Assembly (NCBI RefSeq): GCF_029978005.1
Contig: NZ_JARKOZ010000061.1
Coordinates: 1-64,000, forward strand
Length of the DNA stretch: 64,000 bases
Reading direction: 5' to 3'
Source: Solidesulfovibrio sp.
GTDB lineage: Bacteria; Desulfobacterota; Desulfovibrionia; Desulfovibrionales; Desulfovibrionaceae
Shown: positions 12,385 through 21,315 of the stretch, piece after piece
How the letters are laid out: the number at the start of each line of letters is the position of its first letter
How positions within the stretch are numbered: position 1 is the stretch's first letter
Made by a program: the position numbers and the translations under genes
Notes under the pieces: generated by a model
Databases searched by the model: none
Told to the model about the DNA's origin: nothing
Seen by the model: the letters and a program-made list of their open reading frames with translations, nothing else

Positions 12385-14162
12385 AACACGCCGCCGCATC
12401 CGCCCACCCCCTGTTCGGTCGCCACGTCTGGACGCTTTACGCTTTCCTGCGCCCGTACAAGGCGGCGCTGGCCGCCGGGCTCGTGCTCAATATCCTGGCC
12501 CGGGTCTGCGACCTGCTGCCCCTGGCCCTGGCCGGCCGGGTCATCGACGTGGCCGCTTCCGGCCAGGCCGCGCCCGCCGTCTACGTCCACTACGGCCTGG
12601 CCATCCTGGCGAGCTTTCTCTTCCTGTCCGTCTTCCAGAGCGGGTCGGACTACATCCTGGCCGCCATGGCCCAGAAGACCCGCCACGACATCCGCATGGC
12701 CCTCTACGGCCACCTCCAGTCCCTGGACCCGGCCTTTTTCGAGGACCGGCAAACCGGGGACATCATGTCCGTGGTCGTGGCCGACGTGGACACCTTGGAG
12801 AGCTTCCTCACCGACGCCTCCACCTCCATCATCCGGCTGGTGGTCACGTTCCTCGGCATCTACGGCTACCTGTTCTTCCTGGAATGGCGGCTGGCCCTGC
12901 TGCTTTTCATGCCGCTCCCCCTGGCGATCTTCGCCGTGCGCCGGTTCGTCACCCGGGTGCAGCCGCGCTACCGCGAGACGCGCCGGGCCGTGGGGGCCAT
13001 CGCCGGGCTGCTCGAGAACAACATTGCCGGCATGGGCGTCATCCAGGCCTACACCGCCGAAGACAGGCTCCATGCCGCCGTGGCCGCCCGTTCGGCCGGC
13101 TACCGCGACGAGGCCATCGCCGCCGAGGGCGAGCGCGCCCGCTTCATCCCGGCCATCTACGCCGTGGCCGGCATCTCCTTCGGCGCGGTCTTCGCCGGCG
13201 GCGGCTACCTGGTGGCCGGCGGACACGGGCCGACCGTCGGCGACTACACCACCTTCGTGCTCTTCGCCGCCCGCCTGGTGCTGCCGCTTTTCGTCTTCGG
13301 CATGCTGATCAACCAGATCCAGCGGGCCGAGGCCGCGGCCGGGCGCATCGCCGAGCTGCTGGATGTGGTCCCCCGCGTGGCCGACAAGCCCGGGGCCGCG
13401 GTCCTCGACCACCGACCGCGTGCCATCGAATTCCGGGACGTGCGCTTCGCCTACCCCTCGCGCGGGCCGGTGATAAACGGCGTGCGCCTCACCCTGCGCC
13501 AGGGCGAGGTGACGGGCGTGGTCGGCCCCACGGGCGCGGGCAAATCCACCCTGGTCAAGCTTCTTTTGCGCTACTACGAGCCCACGGGCGGCGCGATCCT
13601 CCTCGACGGCGAACCGCTTGACGCCTTCACGCTCAAAAGCTGGCGCGGCCTGCTCGGCTACGTGTCCCAGGAGGCGTTTCTTTTTCACGGCACGGTGGCG
13701 GAAAACATTCTCCTCGGCCGGCCCGAGGCCGATCTGGCCGCGGTGCGCCGGGCTGCGGCCGTGGCCGGGGCCGACGACTTCGTCATGAAGCTGCCCCAGG
13801 GCTACGACACGCTCATCGGCGAGCGCGGCATGAAGCTTTCCGGCGGCGAGCGCCAGCGCGTGTCCCTGGCCCGGGCCATCCTACGCGACCCGGCCGTGCT
13901 CATCCTCGACGAGGCCACCTCGGCCGTGGACACCCGCACCGAGGCCGTCATCCAGCAAAACCTCCACGCCTTCCGCGAGGGCCGCCTCACCCTGGCCGTG
14001 GCCCACCGGCTTTCCACCGTGCGCCAGTGCGCCGAGATCCTCGTGGTCGTGGACGGGTACGTGGTCGAGCGCGGCGACCACGAGGCCCTCATCGCGGCCG
14101 GCGGGGTCTATGCCGGCATGTGGGCCGTGCAAAGCGGCCTGGAGTCGCCCCTTGACCTTTGA
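12381..14162 (+). CDS. ABC transporter, fused permease-ATPase (MsbA/exporter type)
   Basis: A 593-residue half-transporter expected to work as a homodimer in the inner membrane. Six membrane helices occupy about residues 25-320, followed by an ATPase domain with Walker A GPTGAGKST, the Q loop in YVSQEAFLF, the signature LSGGERQRV, Walker B AVLILDEAT and the H loop in VAHRLS. The type IV exporter fold is used for lipids, drugs or peptides, and substrate cannot be told from sequence. The ATG overlaps the preceding stop (ATGA). The gene end overlaps the start of a small CxxC protein by 11 bases. The operon continues into selD, so its co-expression with selenium metabolism is worth noting. Confidence 0.93.
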   Translation: MKHAAASAHPLFGRHVWTLYAFLRPYKAALAAGLVLNILARVCDLLPLALAGRVIDVAASGQAAPAVYVHYGLAILASFLFLSVFQSGSDYILAAMAQKTRHDIRMALYGHLQSLDPAFFEDRQTGDIMSVVVADVDTLESFLTDASTSIIRLVVTFLGIYGYLFFLEWRLALLLFMPLPLAIFAVRRFVTRVQPRYRETRRAVGAIAGLLENNIAGMGVIQAYTAEDRLHAAVAARSAGYRDEAIAAEGERARFIPAIYAVAGISFGAVFAGGGYLVAGGHGPTVGDYTTFVLFAARLVLPLFVFGMLINQIQRAEAAAGRIAELLDVVPRVADKPGAAVLDHRPRAIEFRDVRFAYPSRGPVINGVRLTLRQGEVTGVVGPTGAGKSTLVKLLLRYYEPTGGAILLDGEPLDAFTLKSWRGLLGYVSQEAFLFHGTVAENILLGRPEADLAAVRRAAAVAGADDFVMKLPQGYDTLIGERGMKLSGGERQRVSLARAILRDPAVLILDEATSAVDTRTEAVIQQNLHAFREGRLTLAVAHRLSTVRQCAEILVVVDGYVVERGDHEALIAAGGVYAGMWAVQSGLESPLDL

Positions 14163-14376
14163 TCCCGACGCCGCCACCGTCCTCGACCTCGTGGCCGCCC
14201 ATCCGGCCGTCGAGGCGGTCTTTCGGGCCTGGGACGGCCGGGCCGGCCGCTGCATCCTCTGCCAGGGGCTCTTCGAGACCGTTTCCGGGCTGGCCGCGCG
14301 CTTCGGCCTTGACCGGGAGGCCCTGGTGCATGATCTTTCTCAGGCCATCGCCACGGAACAAAAGGAGCAGCCATGA
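14152..14376 (+). CDS. small DUF1858-like CxxC protein
   Basis: A 74-residue protein, most likely starting at a TTG (14152), inside the 3' end of the ABC transporter gene. An ATG at 14110 would give 88 residues but extends deeper into that gene. The pattern TVLDLVAAHPAVEAVF, then GRCILCQGLFETVSGLAARFGLD, matches DUF1858 proteins: a helical domain with one CxxC pair in front of a helix, often linked to redox or hybrid-cluster proteins. Its stop overlaps the selD ATG by 4 bases, so it is translated directly upstream of a selenoprotein. A redox or sulfur/selenium-relay role is plausible but unproven. Confidence 0.65.
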   Translation: MTFDPDAATVLDLVAAHPAVEAVFRAWDGRAGRCILCQGLFETVSGLAARFGLDREALVHDLSQAIATEQKEQP

Positions 14377-15416
14377 GCATCGAGCTGGTCAAGACCGTCA
14401 CCGCCGCCGGCTGAGCGGCCAAGATCGCCCCGGGGGACCTGGAGGCCGTCTTGCAGGGCTTGCCGCCCGTGTCCGATCCTCGGCTGCTGACCGCAAGCGG
14501 CGTCAACGAGGACGCGGCCGTGGTGCGCCTTCCGGACGGGCGGGGGCTGGTGCAGACCGTGGATTTCTTCACCCCCATCGTCAACGATCCCTTCCGGTTC
14601 GGCCGCATCGCCGCGGTCAACGCCCTGTCCGACGTCTACGCCATGGGCGGGACGCCGCTGGCCGCCATGAACATCGTCTGCTTCCCGATAAAGACCATGG
14701 ACCGGGAAATCCTGGCCGAGATCCTGCGCGGCGGGCTGGAGGCCGTGCTTGAGGCCGGGGCCGTGCCGGCCGGCGGCCACAGCGTCGAGGACAAGGAGAT
14801 CAAGTACGGCCTGGCCGTCTCGGGGCTGGTCGAGGCGGACGCCTTCGCCTCCAACACGGGGCTCGCCCCGGGCGACGTGCTCATCCTGACCAAACCGCTC
14901 GGCACAGGCGTTTTGGCCACGGCCCTCAAGGGCGGCTTCGGCGACGCCCAGGCCCTCGAAGACCTGCTTTTCCGCTGGGCCGGCCGGCTCAACGCCGCTC
15001 CGGGCCGGGTCATCCGGGAACTGAAGCTCAAGGCGGCCACGGACGTGACCGGCTTTGGCCTGGGCGGGCATTTGCTGGAGATGGCGGCCGGCTCGAAGGT
15101 GGCCGTGGAGGTCGAGGTGGCCGCCGTGCCCTTGCTGCCCGAGGCCGTGGAACTGGCCGGACTCGGCATGCTGCCGGCCGGGAGCTTCGCCAACCGCGAG
15201 CACTGCGCCAATACGGTATCCGTGGCCGACGGGATCGACCCCATCCGGCGCGACCTCGTTTTCGACGCCCAGACCTCGGGCGGCATGGTGCTGGCCGTGC
15301 CCGAGGACAAGGTGGCGCAGGCCCGGCGCATGCTCGAAGACGCCGGCGACCTGGCCGTGGTCGTCGGCCGGGTGGTCGCGGCGCGGGAAGGGATGGCGCG
15401 GCTGCGCCTCGTGTGA
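14373..15416 (+). CDS. selD: selenide, water dikinase, a selenocysteine protein (UGA at codon 14)
   Basis: Makes selenophosphate from selenide and ATP, the selenium donor for selenocysteine tRNA. Translation from the ATG at 14373 meets an in-frame TGA at 14412-14414 that sits exactly where the family has its catalytic Cys/Sec: VTAAG-U-AAK, with the essential Lys three residues on. The frame then continues open to 15416, 347 residues in all, full family length. Typical downstream segments include GVNEDAAVV, VDFFTPIVNDPF, AGGHSVEDKEIKYGL and TDVTGFGLGGHLLEM. A stem-loop immediately follows the UGA, as bacterial SECIS elements require. A start after the UGA would lose the active site, so this is recoding, not a broken gene. 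Confidence 0.95.
14412..14449 (+). promoter_or_regulatory. UGA selenocysteine codon with SECIS-like hairpin
   Basis: The TGA codon (14412-14414) is followed at once by GCGGCC (14415-14420), which pairs with GGCCGT (14444-14449). Further pairing is possible inside the 23-base loop (AG..TC with GA..CT). Bacterial SECIS hairpins lie within the coding sequence directly 3' of the UGA and bind SelB. The pairing is by eye and was not folded computationally. Confidence 0.65.
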
Positions 15417-15438
15417 AGAAGGAACCCGGAGGACGCCC

Positions 15439-15780
15439 ATGCATTTCGACGTGGTCTTTCACGTGGACCAGGACGCGGCGGCGCTCAATATGGCGCTGAG
15501 CAACATTGCCAACTACTTCGCCGCCCTGCCCCACGAGGGCTGCACGGCGGTGCTGCTGGTCAACGGCGCGGCCATCCGGCTCATGACCGCCGACGGCGAG
15601 CACGCCAAGGGCATCGGCGAGCTGGCGGCCAAGGGGCTGCGGGTGCGCGTGTGCCAAAACGCCATGCGCCATTTCGACGTCGCCCCGGAGGCGCTCCACC
15701 CGGCCTGCGAGATCGTGCCGGCCGGCGTGGTGGAGCTTGTGGACCTCCAGGGCAAGGGGTTCGCCTACATCAAGCCCTGA
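15439..15780 (+). CDS. DsrE-family protein
   Basis: A 113-residue single-domain DsrE/YchN-like protein, a fold used in sulfur relay (DsrE, TusD) and, fused to TusA, in the selenium-associated YedF. Typical features are the N-terminal VVFHVDQD strand, ALSNIANYF helix, VLLVNGAAIRLM strand, a Cys in RVRVCQNAMRHF at the position of the DsrE active cysteine, and the terminal VVELVDLQGKGFAYIKP. GGAGGA precedes the ATG, 22 bases after selD. As last gene of the selD operon, it may handle sulfur or selenium; this is inference from position and fold. Confidence 0.87.
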   Translation: MHFDVVFHVDQDAAALNMALSNIANYFAALPHEGCTAVLLVNGAAIRLMTADGEHAKGIGELAAKGLRVRVCQNAMRHFDVAPEALHPACEIVPAGVVELVDLQGKGFAYIKP

Positions 15781-15796
15781 CAGGACGTCCGTCGCC

Positions 15797-16318
15797 TCAC
15801 GGCCCGCAGCGCACGCGATCCAGTTTCCACACCCCGTCCTCATGCACGAGATCGTATCGCGCGGCGGTTTTTGTTTCCGTCGGCCAACGGTAGGCGATCG
15901 CTGCATGCGTCGCATCCTGCGACTGGGTCATGAACAGATACCCCTCCATCGCATCCTGGGCGCAGGTCAACGGATTGTGATCCGTGCCGCAGAGTTCGCC
16001 GGGGAGGTATTTGCCACGGCAATTCTCCCTGACCGTCGCCCGCTCCATGGCCGCCATGTCGGATAAAAGTCTCCGGGTGAAGAAGCGGGCATATCCCTTG
16101 CCGGCCTTGGCTTTGTAAAACGGTGTACGCAACACGAATTCCAGGAGATTCTGGTCTTTTTCCGAAAGGCGCAGCACCTTGGCCAAAGCCTTTTCAGCGT
16201 CCGTTTCGGGCTGATGCCAGGATTTCGGGGAGACGTCGCCGGCCGCGGCGGTTTTGGGGAGGGGCAACAAGGCAAGGCCCATGGCCAATGCCGTGGGTAG
16301 AAAAATGCCGCGCGTCAT
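15797..16318 (-). CDS. exported protein of unknown function
   Basis: A 173-residue protein with a clear Sec signal peptide (MTRGIFLPTALAMGLALLPL, cleavage likely after the AAA around residue 26). The mature part holds two or three cysteines (RENCRGKYLPGELC and TCAQDAMEGYLF) that could form disulfides, and ends in a compact KLDRVRCG segment. Start chosen at 16318 with GGGAGG upstream, rather than 6 codons earlier. It converges with the DsrE gene, the stops only 16 bases apart. I do not recognise a family. Confidence 0.75.
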   Translation of the reverse strand: MTRGIFLPTALAMGLALLPLPKTAAAGDVSPKSWHQPETDAEKALAKVLRLSEKDQNLLEFVLRTPFYKAKAGKGYARFFTRRLLSDMAAMERATVRENCRGKYLPGELCGTDHNPLTCAQDAMEGYLFMTQSQDATHAAIAYRWPTETKTAARYDLVHEDGVWKLDRVRCGP

Positions 16319-16459
16319 ACGAGCCTCCCGGATCAAGCGATACGGTTCCCTATAGCCAAAGCCGCTTCGCCTGTCATGCCGCAGCGGCTTTTCCCGCTGT
16401 GCCCTTGAACAAATCGCGGCTCCGGTCTACAGAGAAAAAAACACAATGCCGACGGTTCC

Positions 16460-17653
16460 ATGCGCTACCTGACCCTGTGCTGCATCGCCAAGGACGAGAA
16501 CGCCCGCATCGTTGAGTGGGCGGCCTTTCACGCGCTTCGCGGCGTCGAGCGCATCGTGGTCTACGACAACGGCTCGCGCCTGCCCCTGGCCGAAACCCTT
16601 GCGCCGCTGACGGACCGCATCGACATCGTGGTCCACGAGCTGCCCGGCCCGGCCCGGCAGCTCGAGGCCTACGCCCACTGCCTGGAGGTCCACGGCCCGC
16701 GAACCAAATGGCTGGCCTGCATCGACGTGGACGAGTTCCTCCTCCCCCGCCGTGAGGACGACCTGCGCCAGGTGCTCACGGATTTCGAGGAGTTCGCGGG
16801 CCTTGGCGTCAACTGGGTCATGTTCGGCTCCAGCGGCCACGAAACGCCGCCGCCGGGCCTGCTGATCGAGGCCTTCACCAGGCGCGCCCCCTACGAGTTC
16901 CCCACCAACCATCACATCAAAAGCATCGTGCGGCCGGCCTACGTGCAAGGGCCGCTTTCGCCGCACCATTTCGCCTACGCGCCGGGGCGGCACTGCGTCA
17001 GCGAACGCGGCTTCCCCCTGCCCGGCCCCTACGGCCCCCACCACAACGCGCGCATCCAGCTCAACCACTACTTCTTCCGCTCGCGGCAGGAGTTCGCCGA
17101 GAAAGTCGAACGCGGCCGGGGCGACATGACCACGGACCAGTTCCGGCATTCCATGCGGGATTTCGAGCAGCAGCTGGGCTACTGCTCGGTCGAGGACACG
17201 GAGATGGCGCGCTTCGCCCCGGCCGTGCGCGTCGTGTGCGACGGCGGTCCGGTCAGGGCGGCGGACACGGCGGACCTGGGCGCCGAAAGCGAAAAGATCG
17301 CTTTGCTCCTTTCGCGAAACCGCCTCGATCTGGCCGAGGCCCTGTCGCGGGAGTGCGTCGTGGCCCACAACGGAGCCAGCGCCGCCTGGAGCCTGCGCGG
17401 GCTGGTCCTGGCCCGGGCCGGGCGGCATCCAGAGGCGCTGTCCGCCCTGGCGACCTCCCTTCGCATCGAGCAGACGGTGGAGAATTTGACCACGCTCTTT
17501 CGCGTGCAGCAACTCTGCGGCGACCGCGACGAGGCCCGGCGCACGGCCCGCTATCTGCTGTGGCGGCTCAACGGCGTGGACGCAGACCTCAAGGAAGAAT
17601 GCGCCGCCATCCTTGCGGAAATCAGGACGTTGTTAAGCGACGCCGCCTACTGA
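16460..17653 (+). CDS. glycosyltransferase family 2/92-like protein
   Basis: A 397-residue protein. The first 270 residues look like the DUF23/GT92 or 'glycosyltransferase family 2-like' group: CCIAKDENARIVEWAAFH at the N terminus, VVYDNGS, then ACIDVDEFLLP carrying the DxD metal-sugar motif, and HHIKSIVRP further on. The last 120 residues (ALLLSRNRLDLAEALSREC onward) are helical and TPR-like. No signal peptide or membrane helix is seen, so it is cytoplasmic, transferring a sugar to an unknown acceptor, perhaps surface polysaccharide. It stands alone between a minus-strand exported protein and rpsT; a single-gene transcript is likely. Confidence 0.8.
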   Translation: MRYLTLCCIAKDENARIVEWAAFHALRGVERIVVYDNGSRLPLAETLAPLTDRIDIVVHELPGPARQLEAYAHCLEVHGPRTKWLACIDVDEFLLPRREDDLRQVLTDFEEFAGLGVNWVMFGSSGHETPPPGLLIEAFTRRAPYEFPTNHHIKSIVRPAYVQGPLSPHHFAYAPGRHCVSERGFPLPGPYGPHHNARIQLNHYFFRSRQEFAEKVERGRGDMTTDQFRHSMRDFEQQLGYCSVEDTEMARFAPAVRVVCDGGPVRAADTADLGAESEKIALLLSRNRLDLAEALSRECVVAHNGASAAWSLRGLVLARAGRHPEALSALATSLRIEQTVENLTTLFRVQQLCGDRDEARRTARYLLWRLNGVDADLKEECAAILAEIRTLLSDAAY

Positions 17654-17735
17654 ACGCGGTTCGCGCACCCGCTCCGACCGCATGACGATCAGCGATCCGT
17701 GGTCCGGTCCCGGCCATGACCATGACCCGAACGCC

Positions 17736-17766
17736 AAAAAGCCCGTCGCGGCGAACCGCGACGGGC
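17736..17766 (-). terminator. intrinsic terminator of rpsT
   Basis: GCCCGTCGCGG and CCGCGACGGGC pair perfectly around a 4-base CGAA/TTCG loop. On the minus strand it is followed by TTTTT. It begins about 30 bases after the rpsT stop codon and also faces the end of the glycosyltransferase gene, which it could terminate from the other side. Confidence 0.92.
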
Positions 17767-17794
17767 GAAAACAGACTGGCCGGGCGCTTGGCGC

Positions 17795-18064
17795 TTAGGC
17801 CTGCTTGCTCTTGTTGACGGCCGTGGACAGGCGGGAAATGTTGCGGGCGGCGGTCTTCCAGTGGATGACCTTCTTGGTGGCGGCCTTGTCCAGGACCTTG
17901 GTGGCGGCCAGCAGCGCGGTCTCGGCGGCGGCGGCGTCGCCGGCGGTAAGGGCGACGCGCACGGCCTTGATGACGTTGCGCACGCGGGTTTTCACCGCCC
18001 GGTTGCGAGCCCGGGCCAAAAGGCTTTGACGGTGCCGTTTGATGGCGGATTTATGGTTGGCCAA
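17795..18064 (-). CDS. rpsT: 30S ribosomal protein S20
   Basis: An 89-residue basic protein that binds 16S rRNA in the body of the small subunit. It has the family signature [12 protein letters not shown] at the N terminus and a helical, alanine- and lysine-rich remainder ending in NKSKQA. The start codon is TTG (18064-18062), preceded by GGAGGAACGATCC. E. coli rpsT also starts with UUG, where the weak codon takes part in translational autoregulation; the same may hold here. It is followed by a strong terminator and preceded by glyS on the same strand, 180 bases away. Confidence 0.97.
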   Translation of the reverse strand: MANHKSAIKRHRQSLLARARNRAVKTRVRNVIKAVRVALTAGDAAAAETALLAATKVLDKAATKKVIHWKTAARNISRLSTAVNKSKQA

Positions 18065-18174
18065 GGATCGTTCCTCCGTGTAGTGTTCGCTGAAGCAGAG
18101 TTAGCTATCTCGATAACTCCACCCCGTCAAGCAATAAATACGCTCTCCCCCATATTCCCCCCCTTTCGGGAGGT

Positions 18175-18200
18175 CCAGGAGGGGCCGTCGCCCCTCCTGG
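18175..18200. terminator. perfect 10-bp hairpin between glyS and rpsT
   Basis: CCAGGAGGGG (18175-18184) and CCCCTCCTGG (18191-18200) pair around a 6-base loop. It lies just downstream of the glyS stop and upstream of rpsT. There is no T run on either side, so it may be a weak or Rho-assisted terminator or an RNA-stability element. Confidence 0.45.
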
Positions 18201-18243
18201 CCGCCGGAGGCATCTTCTCTTCCCTCTTCCTTCTTCCCGTTCC

Positions 18244-20337
18244 CTAGACCTGCAGCGCGGCGAAGTCCGCCACGCGGCCCAGGCGGTCGACCAGTGACTT
18301 GAGGAGATTGAGGCGATTGAGGCGCACGTCCATGTCGTCGCACATGACCATGACGTTGTCGAAGAAGGCGTCCACGGCCGGGCGCAGCTCATAGAGGAGG
18401 TCGAGCACGGCCGGGTAGTCGCCAGCGTCGAAGAGGGCGTCGTAGCGCGGGAACACGGCCTCGCAGGCCGCGGCCAAGTCCTTGTCCGCCGGCTCGGCCA
18501 AAAGCGCGGCCTTGACCGCGCCGGTCAGCGGCACGCCGGCCCCCACGCCCTGCTTGCGGATGATGTTGGCGGCGCGCTTGAAGGTCAGCACGGCCTGGTC
18601 GAAGTCCGGCTTGGCGGCGAAGGTGGCCAGGGCGTCGATGCGGGCGGCAAGCTGGGCGATGTCGGTGTAGGACGCGCCGGCGGCCGCTTCCACCACCAGG
18701 GTGTCGAAGCCCCGGCCCGTGAAGTAGGCCTTGAGGCGCTGGCCGAAGAAGTCCAGGAGCTTGGCCAACACCCGGGTGCGGTCCACCTTGAATTTGACGT
18801 CGCCGTAGCCGTCGAGCGCCGCTTGCAGCAATTCCATGAGGTCCAGGCGCAGCCCGTGCTCAATGACGATGCGGCAGATGCCGAGCGCCGCCCGGCGCAG
18901 GGCGTAGGGGTCGGCCGCGCCGGTGGGGGCCATGTCCAGGCCGAAGCAGCCGGCCAGGGTGTCGGCCTTGTCCGCGATGGACAGGATCGCGCCGGCCAGG
19001 GTCGGCGGCACGGGGCTGTCCGGCCCGGCCGGCAGGTACTGCTCGGCGATGGCCCGGGACACGGATTTGGACTGTCCCTTGCGGCGCGCGTAGATGCCGC
19101 CCATGACGCCCTGGAGTTCGGCGAACTCGCCCACCATGTCCGAAACGAGGTCCACCTTGGCCAGCCCGCCGGCCTGGGAGGCCTCAAGCATGACCTCGGG
19201 CTTGCCGGCCATCTCGGCGACCAGACCGCACAGGCGTTCCAGGCGGCGGGCCTTGTCGCGCACGCTGCCAAGGCCGGCCAGAAAGACCACGCTTTCGAGC
19301 TTTTTCTGCCAGGTCTCGAGGTCCGTGGCCAGGTCGGCCTCCCAGAAGAAGCGGGCGTCCTCCAGGCGGGCGGTCAGCACGCGCTGCCAGCCCCGGCGCA
19401 CGAGCTCCAGGTTGCCCGGGGCCAGCCCCAGGGTGGTGAGGAACACGGGCAGCAGGCCGCCCTTGCCGTCCTCCACGGCGAAGCTCTTCTGGTGCGTCTC
19501 CATGCTGGTGATGAGCACCTCACGGGGCACGTCCAGGAATTTGGGATCCAGGCGGCCGAGGATGACCACCGGATGCTCGGTGAGCCCCGTGACCTCGACG
19601 AGCAGCGACGGGTTGACGACCGCCGTGCCGCCGGCCTCCCGGGCGAGCGTCTCGGCCTGGGAACGGACCATGGACTCGCGCTCCTTGGCGTCGAGGATCA
19701 CCTTGCCCTGGTCGCGGATGATGGCGAAATAGTCCCCGGCCGCGGGCACGGAAAAGGGCCCCGGTCCCATGATGCGGTGGCCCCGGGTCTCGCGGCCCGA
19801 GGCGATGTCGTCCAGGGCGAAGGGGACGACGGCCTCGCCCAGCAGGGCCACGAACCAGTGGACCGGCCGACCGAAGGCGAAATCGCGGCTGCCCCAGCGC
19901 ATGCGCTTGGGGAAGGAGAGCTTTTTGACCAGATCCAGGCAGACGGCCGGCAGCAGCTCGGCGGCGGACTGGCCGCCGGTGGTCTTCTTGAGGGCCAGGT
20001 AGCGGCCCTTGCCGGTCTCCATGACGAAGACGTCGGCCACGTCCTTGCCCTGGCCCTTGGCGAAGCCCACGGCGGCCTGGGTCGGCGCGCCGTCCGGGCC
20101 GAAGCCCACCTTCTCGGGCGGGCCGGTGACGAGCTCCTCTTCCTGGCGGGCGGCCTCGGCCAGCTCCGGCACGCTCACCACCAGCCGCCGGGGGGTGGCG
20201 AAGGACGTCACGGCCGGGGCGTCGAGCTTGGCCTGGGCCAGGGTATCGGCGACGAAGGCCCGGGACTCGTCCACGAGGCCCGACAGGAACCGGGCCGGCA
20301 TCTCCTCGAATCCGATCTCCAGAAGAAAATGGGGCAT
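18244..20337 (-). CDS. glyS: glycyl-tRNA synthetase beta subunit
   Basis: The 697-residue tRNA-binding subunit of the bacterial alpha2beta2 glycyl-tRNA synthetase. It begins HFLLEIGFEEMPARFL, the family's hallmark, and carries the internal ITSMETHQKSFAVED and the HD-like and ADPYALRRAALGI segments before an anticodon-binding C terminus (FFDNVMVMCDD). It is not catalytic alone, since the alpha subunit makes glycyl-adenylate. It is encoded 13 bases after glyQ on the same transcript, so the two subunits are produced together. Confidence 0.97.
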   Translation of the reverse strand: MPHFLLEIGFEEMPARFLSGLVDESRAFVADTLAQAKLDAPAVTSFATPRRLVVSVPELAEAARQEEELVTGPPEKVGFGPDGAPTQAAVGFAKGQGKDVADVFVMETGKGRYLALKKTTGGQSAAELLPAVCLDLVKKLSFPKRMRWGSRDFAFGRPVHWFVALLGEAVVPFALDDIASGRETRGHRIMGPGPFSVPAAGDYFAIIRDQGKVILDAKERESMVRSQAETLAREAGGTAVVNPSLLVEVTGLTEHPVVILGRLDPKFLDVPREVLITSMETHQKSFAVEDGKGGLLPVFLTTLGLAPGNLELVRRGWQRVLTARLEDARFFWEADLATDLETWQKKLESVVFLAGLGSVRDKARRLERLCGLVAEMAGKPEVMLEASQAGGLAKVDLVSDMVGEFAELQGVMGGIYARRKGQSKSVSRAIAEQYLPAGPDSPVPPTLAGAILSIADKADTLAGCFGLDMAPTGAADPYALRRAALGICRIVIEHGLRLDLMELLQAALDGYGDVKFKVDRTRVLAKLLDFFGQRLKAYFTGRGFDTLVVEAAAGASYTDIAQLAARIDALATFAAKPDFDQAVLTFKRAANIIRKQGVGAGVPLTGAVKAALLAEPADKDLAAACEAVFPRYDALFDAGDYPAVLDLLYELRPAVDAFFDNVMVMCDDMDVRLNRLNLLKSLVDRLGRVADFAALQV

Positions 20338-20350
20338 GTCGTTTGGTCCT

Positions 20351-21226
20351 TTATGCGGTGGGCGTGAGGAGGGGGTAGCCGAGTTCCTTGCGCTGGGCGG
20401 CGTAGAGGCGGGCCAGGCTCGAGGCCAGGTTGCGCACCCGGCCGATGTAGCCGGTGCGCTCGGTGATGGAGATGGCCCCCCGGGCTTCGAGCATGTTGAA
20501 GGCGTGGGAGCACTTCAGGCAGTAGTCGTAGGCCGGCCAGGGCAGCCCGAGCTCGCACAGGCGCTTGCATTCCTTTTCGCAGGCGTTGAAGTGGGTCAGG
20601 AGCATGCCGGCGTCGGACTCCTCGAAGTTGTAGCGGGAATGTTCGTATTCGCCGCGCTGGTGCACCTGTCCGTAGGTCACCCGGTCGTTCCAGGCCAGGT
20701 CGTAGACCGATTCCTTCTGCTGCAGGTACATGCTGATGCGCTCGAGGCCGTAGGTGATCTCCACGGACACGGGGTGGAGATCAATGCCGCCGACCTGCTG
20801 GAAATAGGTGAACTGGGTCACTTCCATGCCGTCGAGCCAGACTTCCCAACCCAGGCCCCAGGCCCCGAGGGTCGGGGACTCCCAGTCGTCCTCCACGAAG
20901 CGGATGTCGTGGTCCGCGGCCGAGACGCCGAGCGCGGCCAGGCTCTCCAGGTACAGGTCCTGGACGTTGTCCGGCGAGGGCTTGAGGATGACCTGGAACT
21001 GGTAATAGTGCTGCAGGCGGTTGGGATTCTCGCCGTAGCGGCCGTCGGTGGGGCGGCGGGAGGGCTCGACGTAGGCGGCCTTCCAGGGCTCGGGGCCGAT
21101 GACCCGGAAGAAGGTGGCCGGGTTGAAGGTGCCGGCTCCGACCTCGGTGTCGTAGGGCTGGACCACGAGGCAGCCGGACTTGGCCCAGAAGTTTTGCAGC
21201 GTCAAGATGACATCCTGAAAATGCAT
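20351..21226 (-). CDS. glyQ: glycyl-tRNA synthetase alpha subunit
   Basis: The 291-residue catalytic subunit of the tetrameric bacterial glycyl-tRNA synthetase. It has the class II core: [13 protein letters not shown] at the start, the [16 protein letters not shown] motif, [19 protein letters not shown] (motif 2 region) and [10 protein letters not shown] (motif 3). The short length and absence of an anticodon domain distinguish it from the single-chain enzyme. It is immediately upstream of glyS and downstream of recO, all on the minus strand. Confidence 0.97.
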   Translation of the reverse strand: MHFQDVILTLQNFWAKSGCLVVQPYDTEVGAGTFNPATFFRVIGPEPWKAAYVEPSRRPTDGRYGENPNRLQHYYQFQVILKPSPDNVQDLYLESLAALGVSAADHDIRFVEDDWESPTLGAWGLGWEVWLDGMEVTQFTYFQQVGGIDLHPVSVEITYGLERISMYLQQKESVYDLAWNDRVTYGQVHQRGEYEHSRYNFEESDAGMLLTHFNACEKECKRLCELGLPWPAYDYCLKCSHAFNMLEARGAISITERTGYIGRVRNLASSLARLYAAQRKELGYPLLTPTA

Positions 21227-21315
21227 GGTCGCTCCGATTTCAAGGTTGCGCCGTCAGTCGGACCGCGGCGTTTGCGGCGCGGCAAGGCAAGGCGGAAAAC
21301 AAAGACCCGGAAGCC

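Noticed and set aside
14412-14414. The in-frame TGA as evidence that selD is broken
   Set aside because: It lies at the conserved Cys/Sec position, the rest of the gene is intact and a hairpin follows, so recoding to selenocysteine is the better reading.
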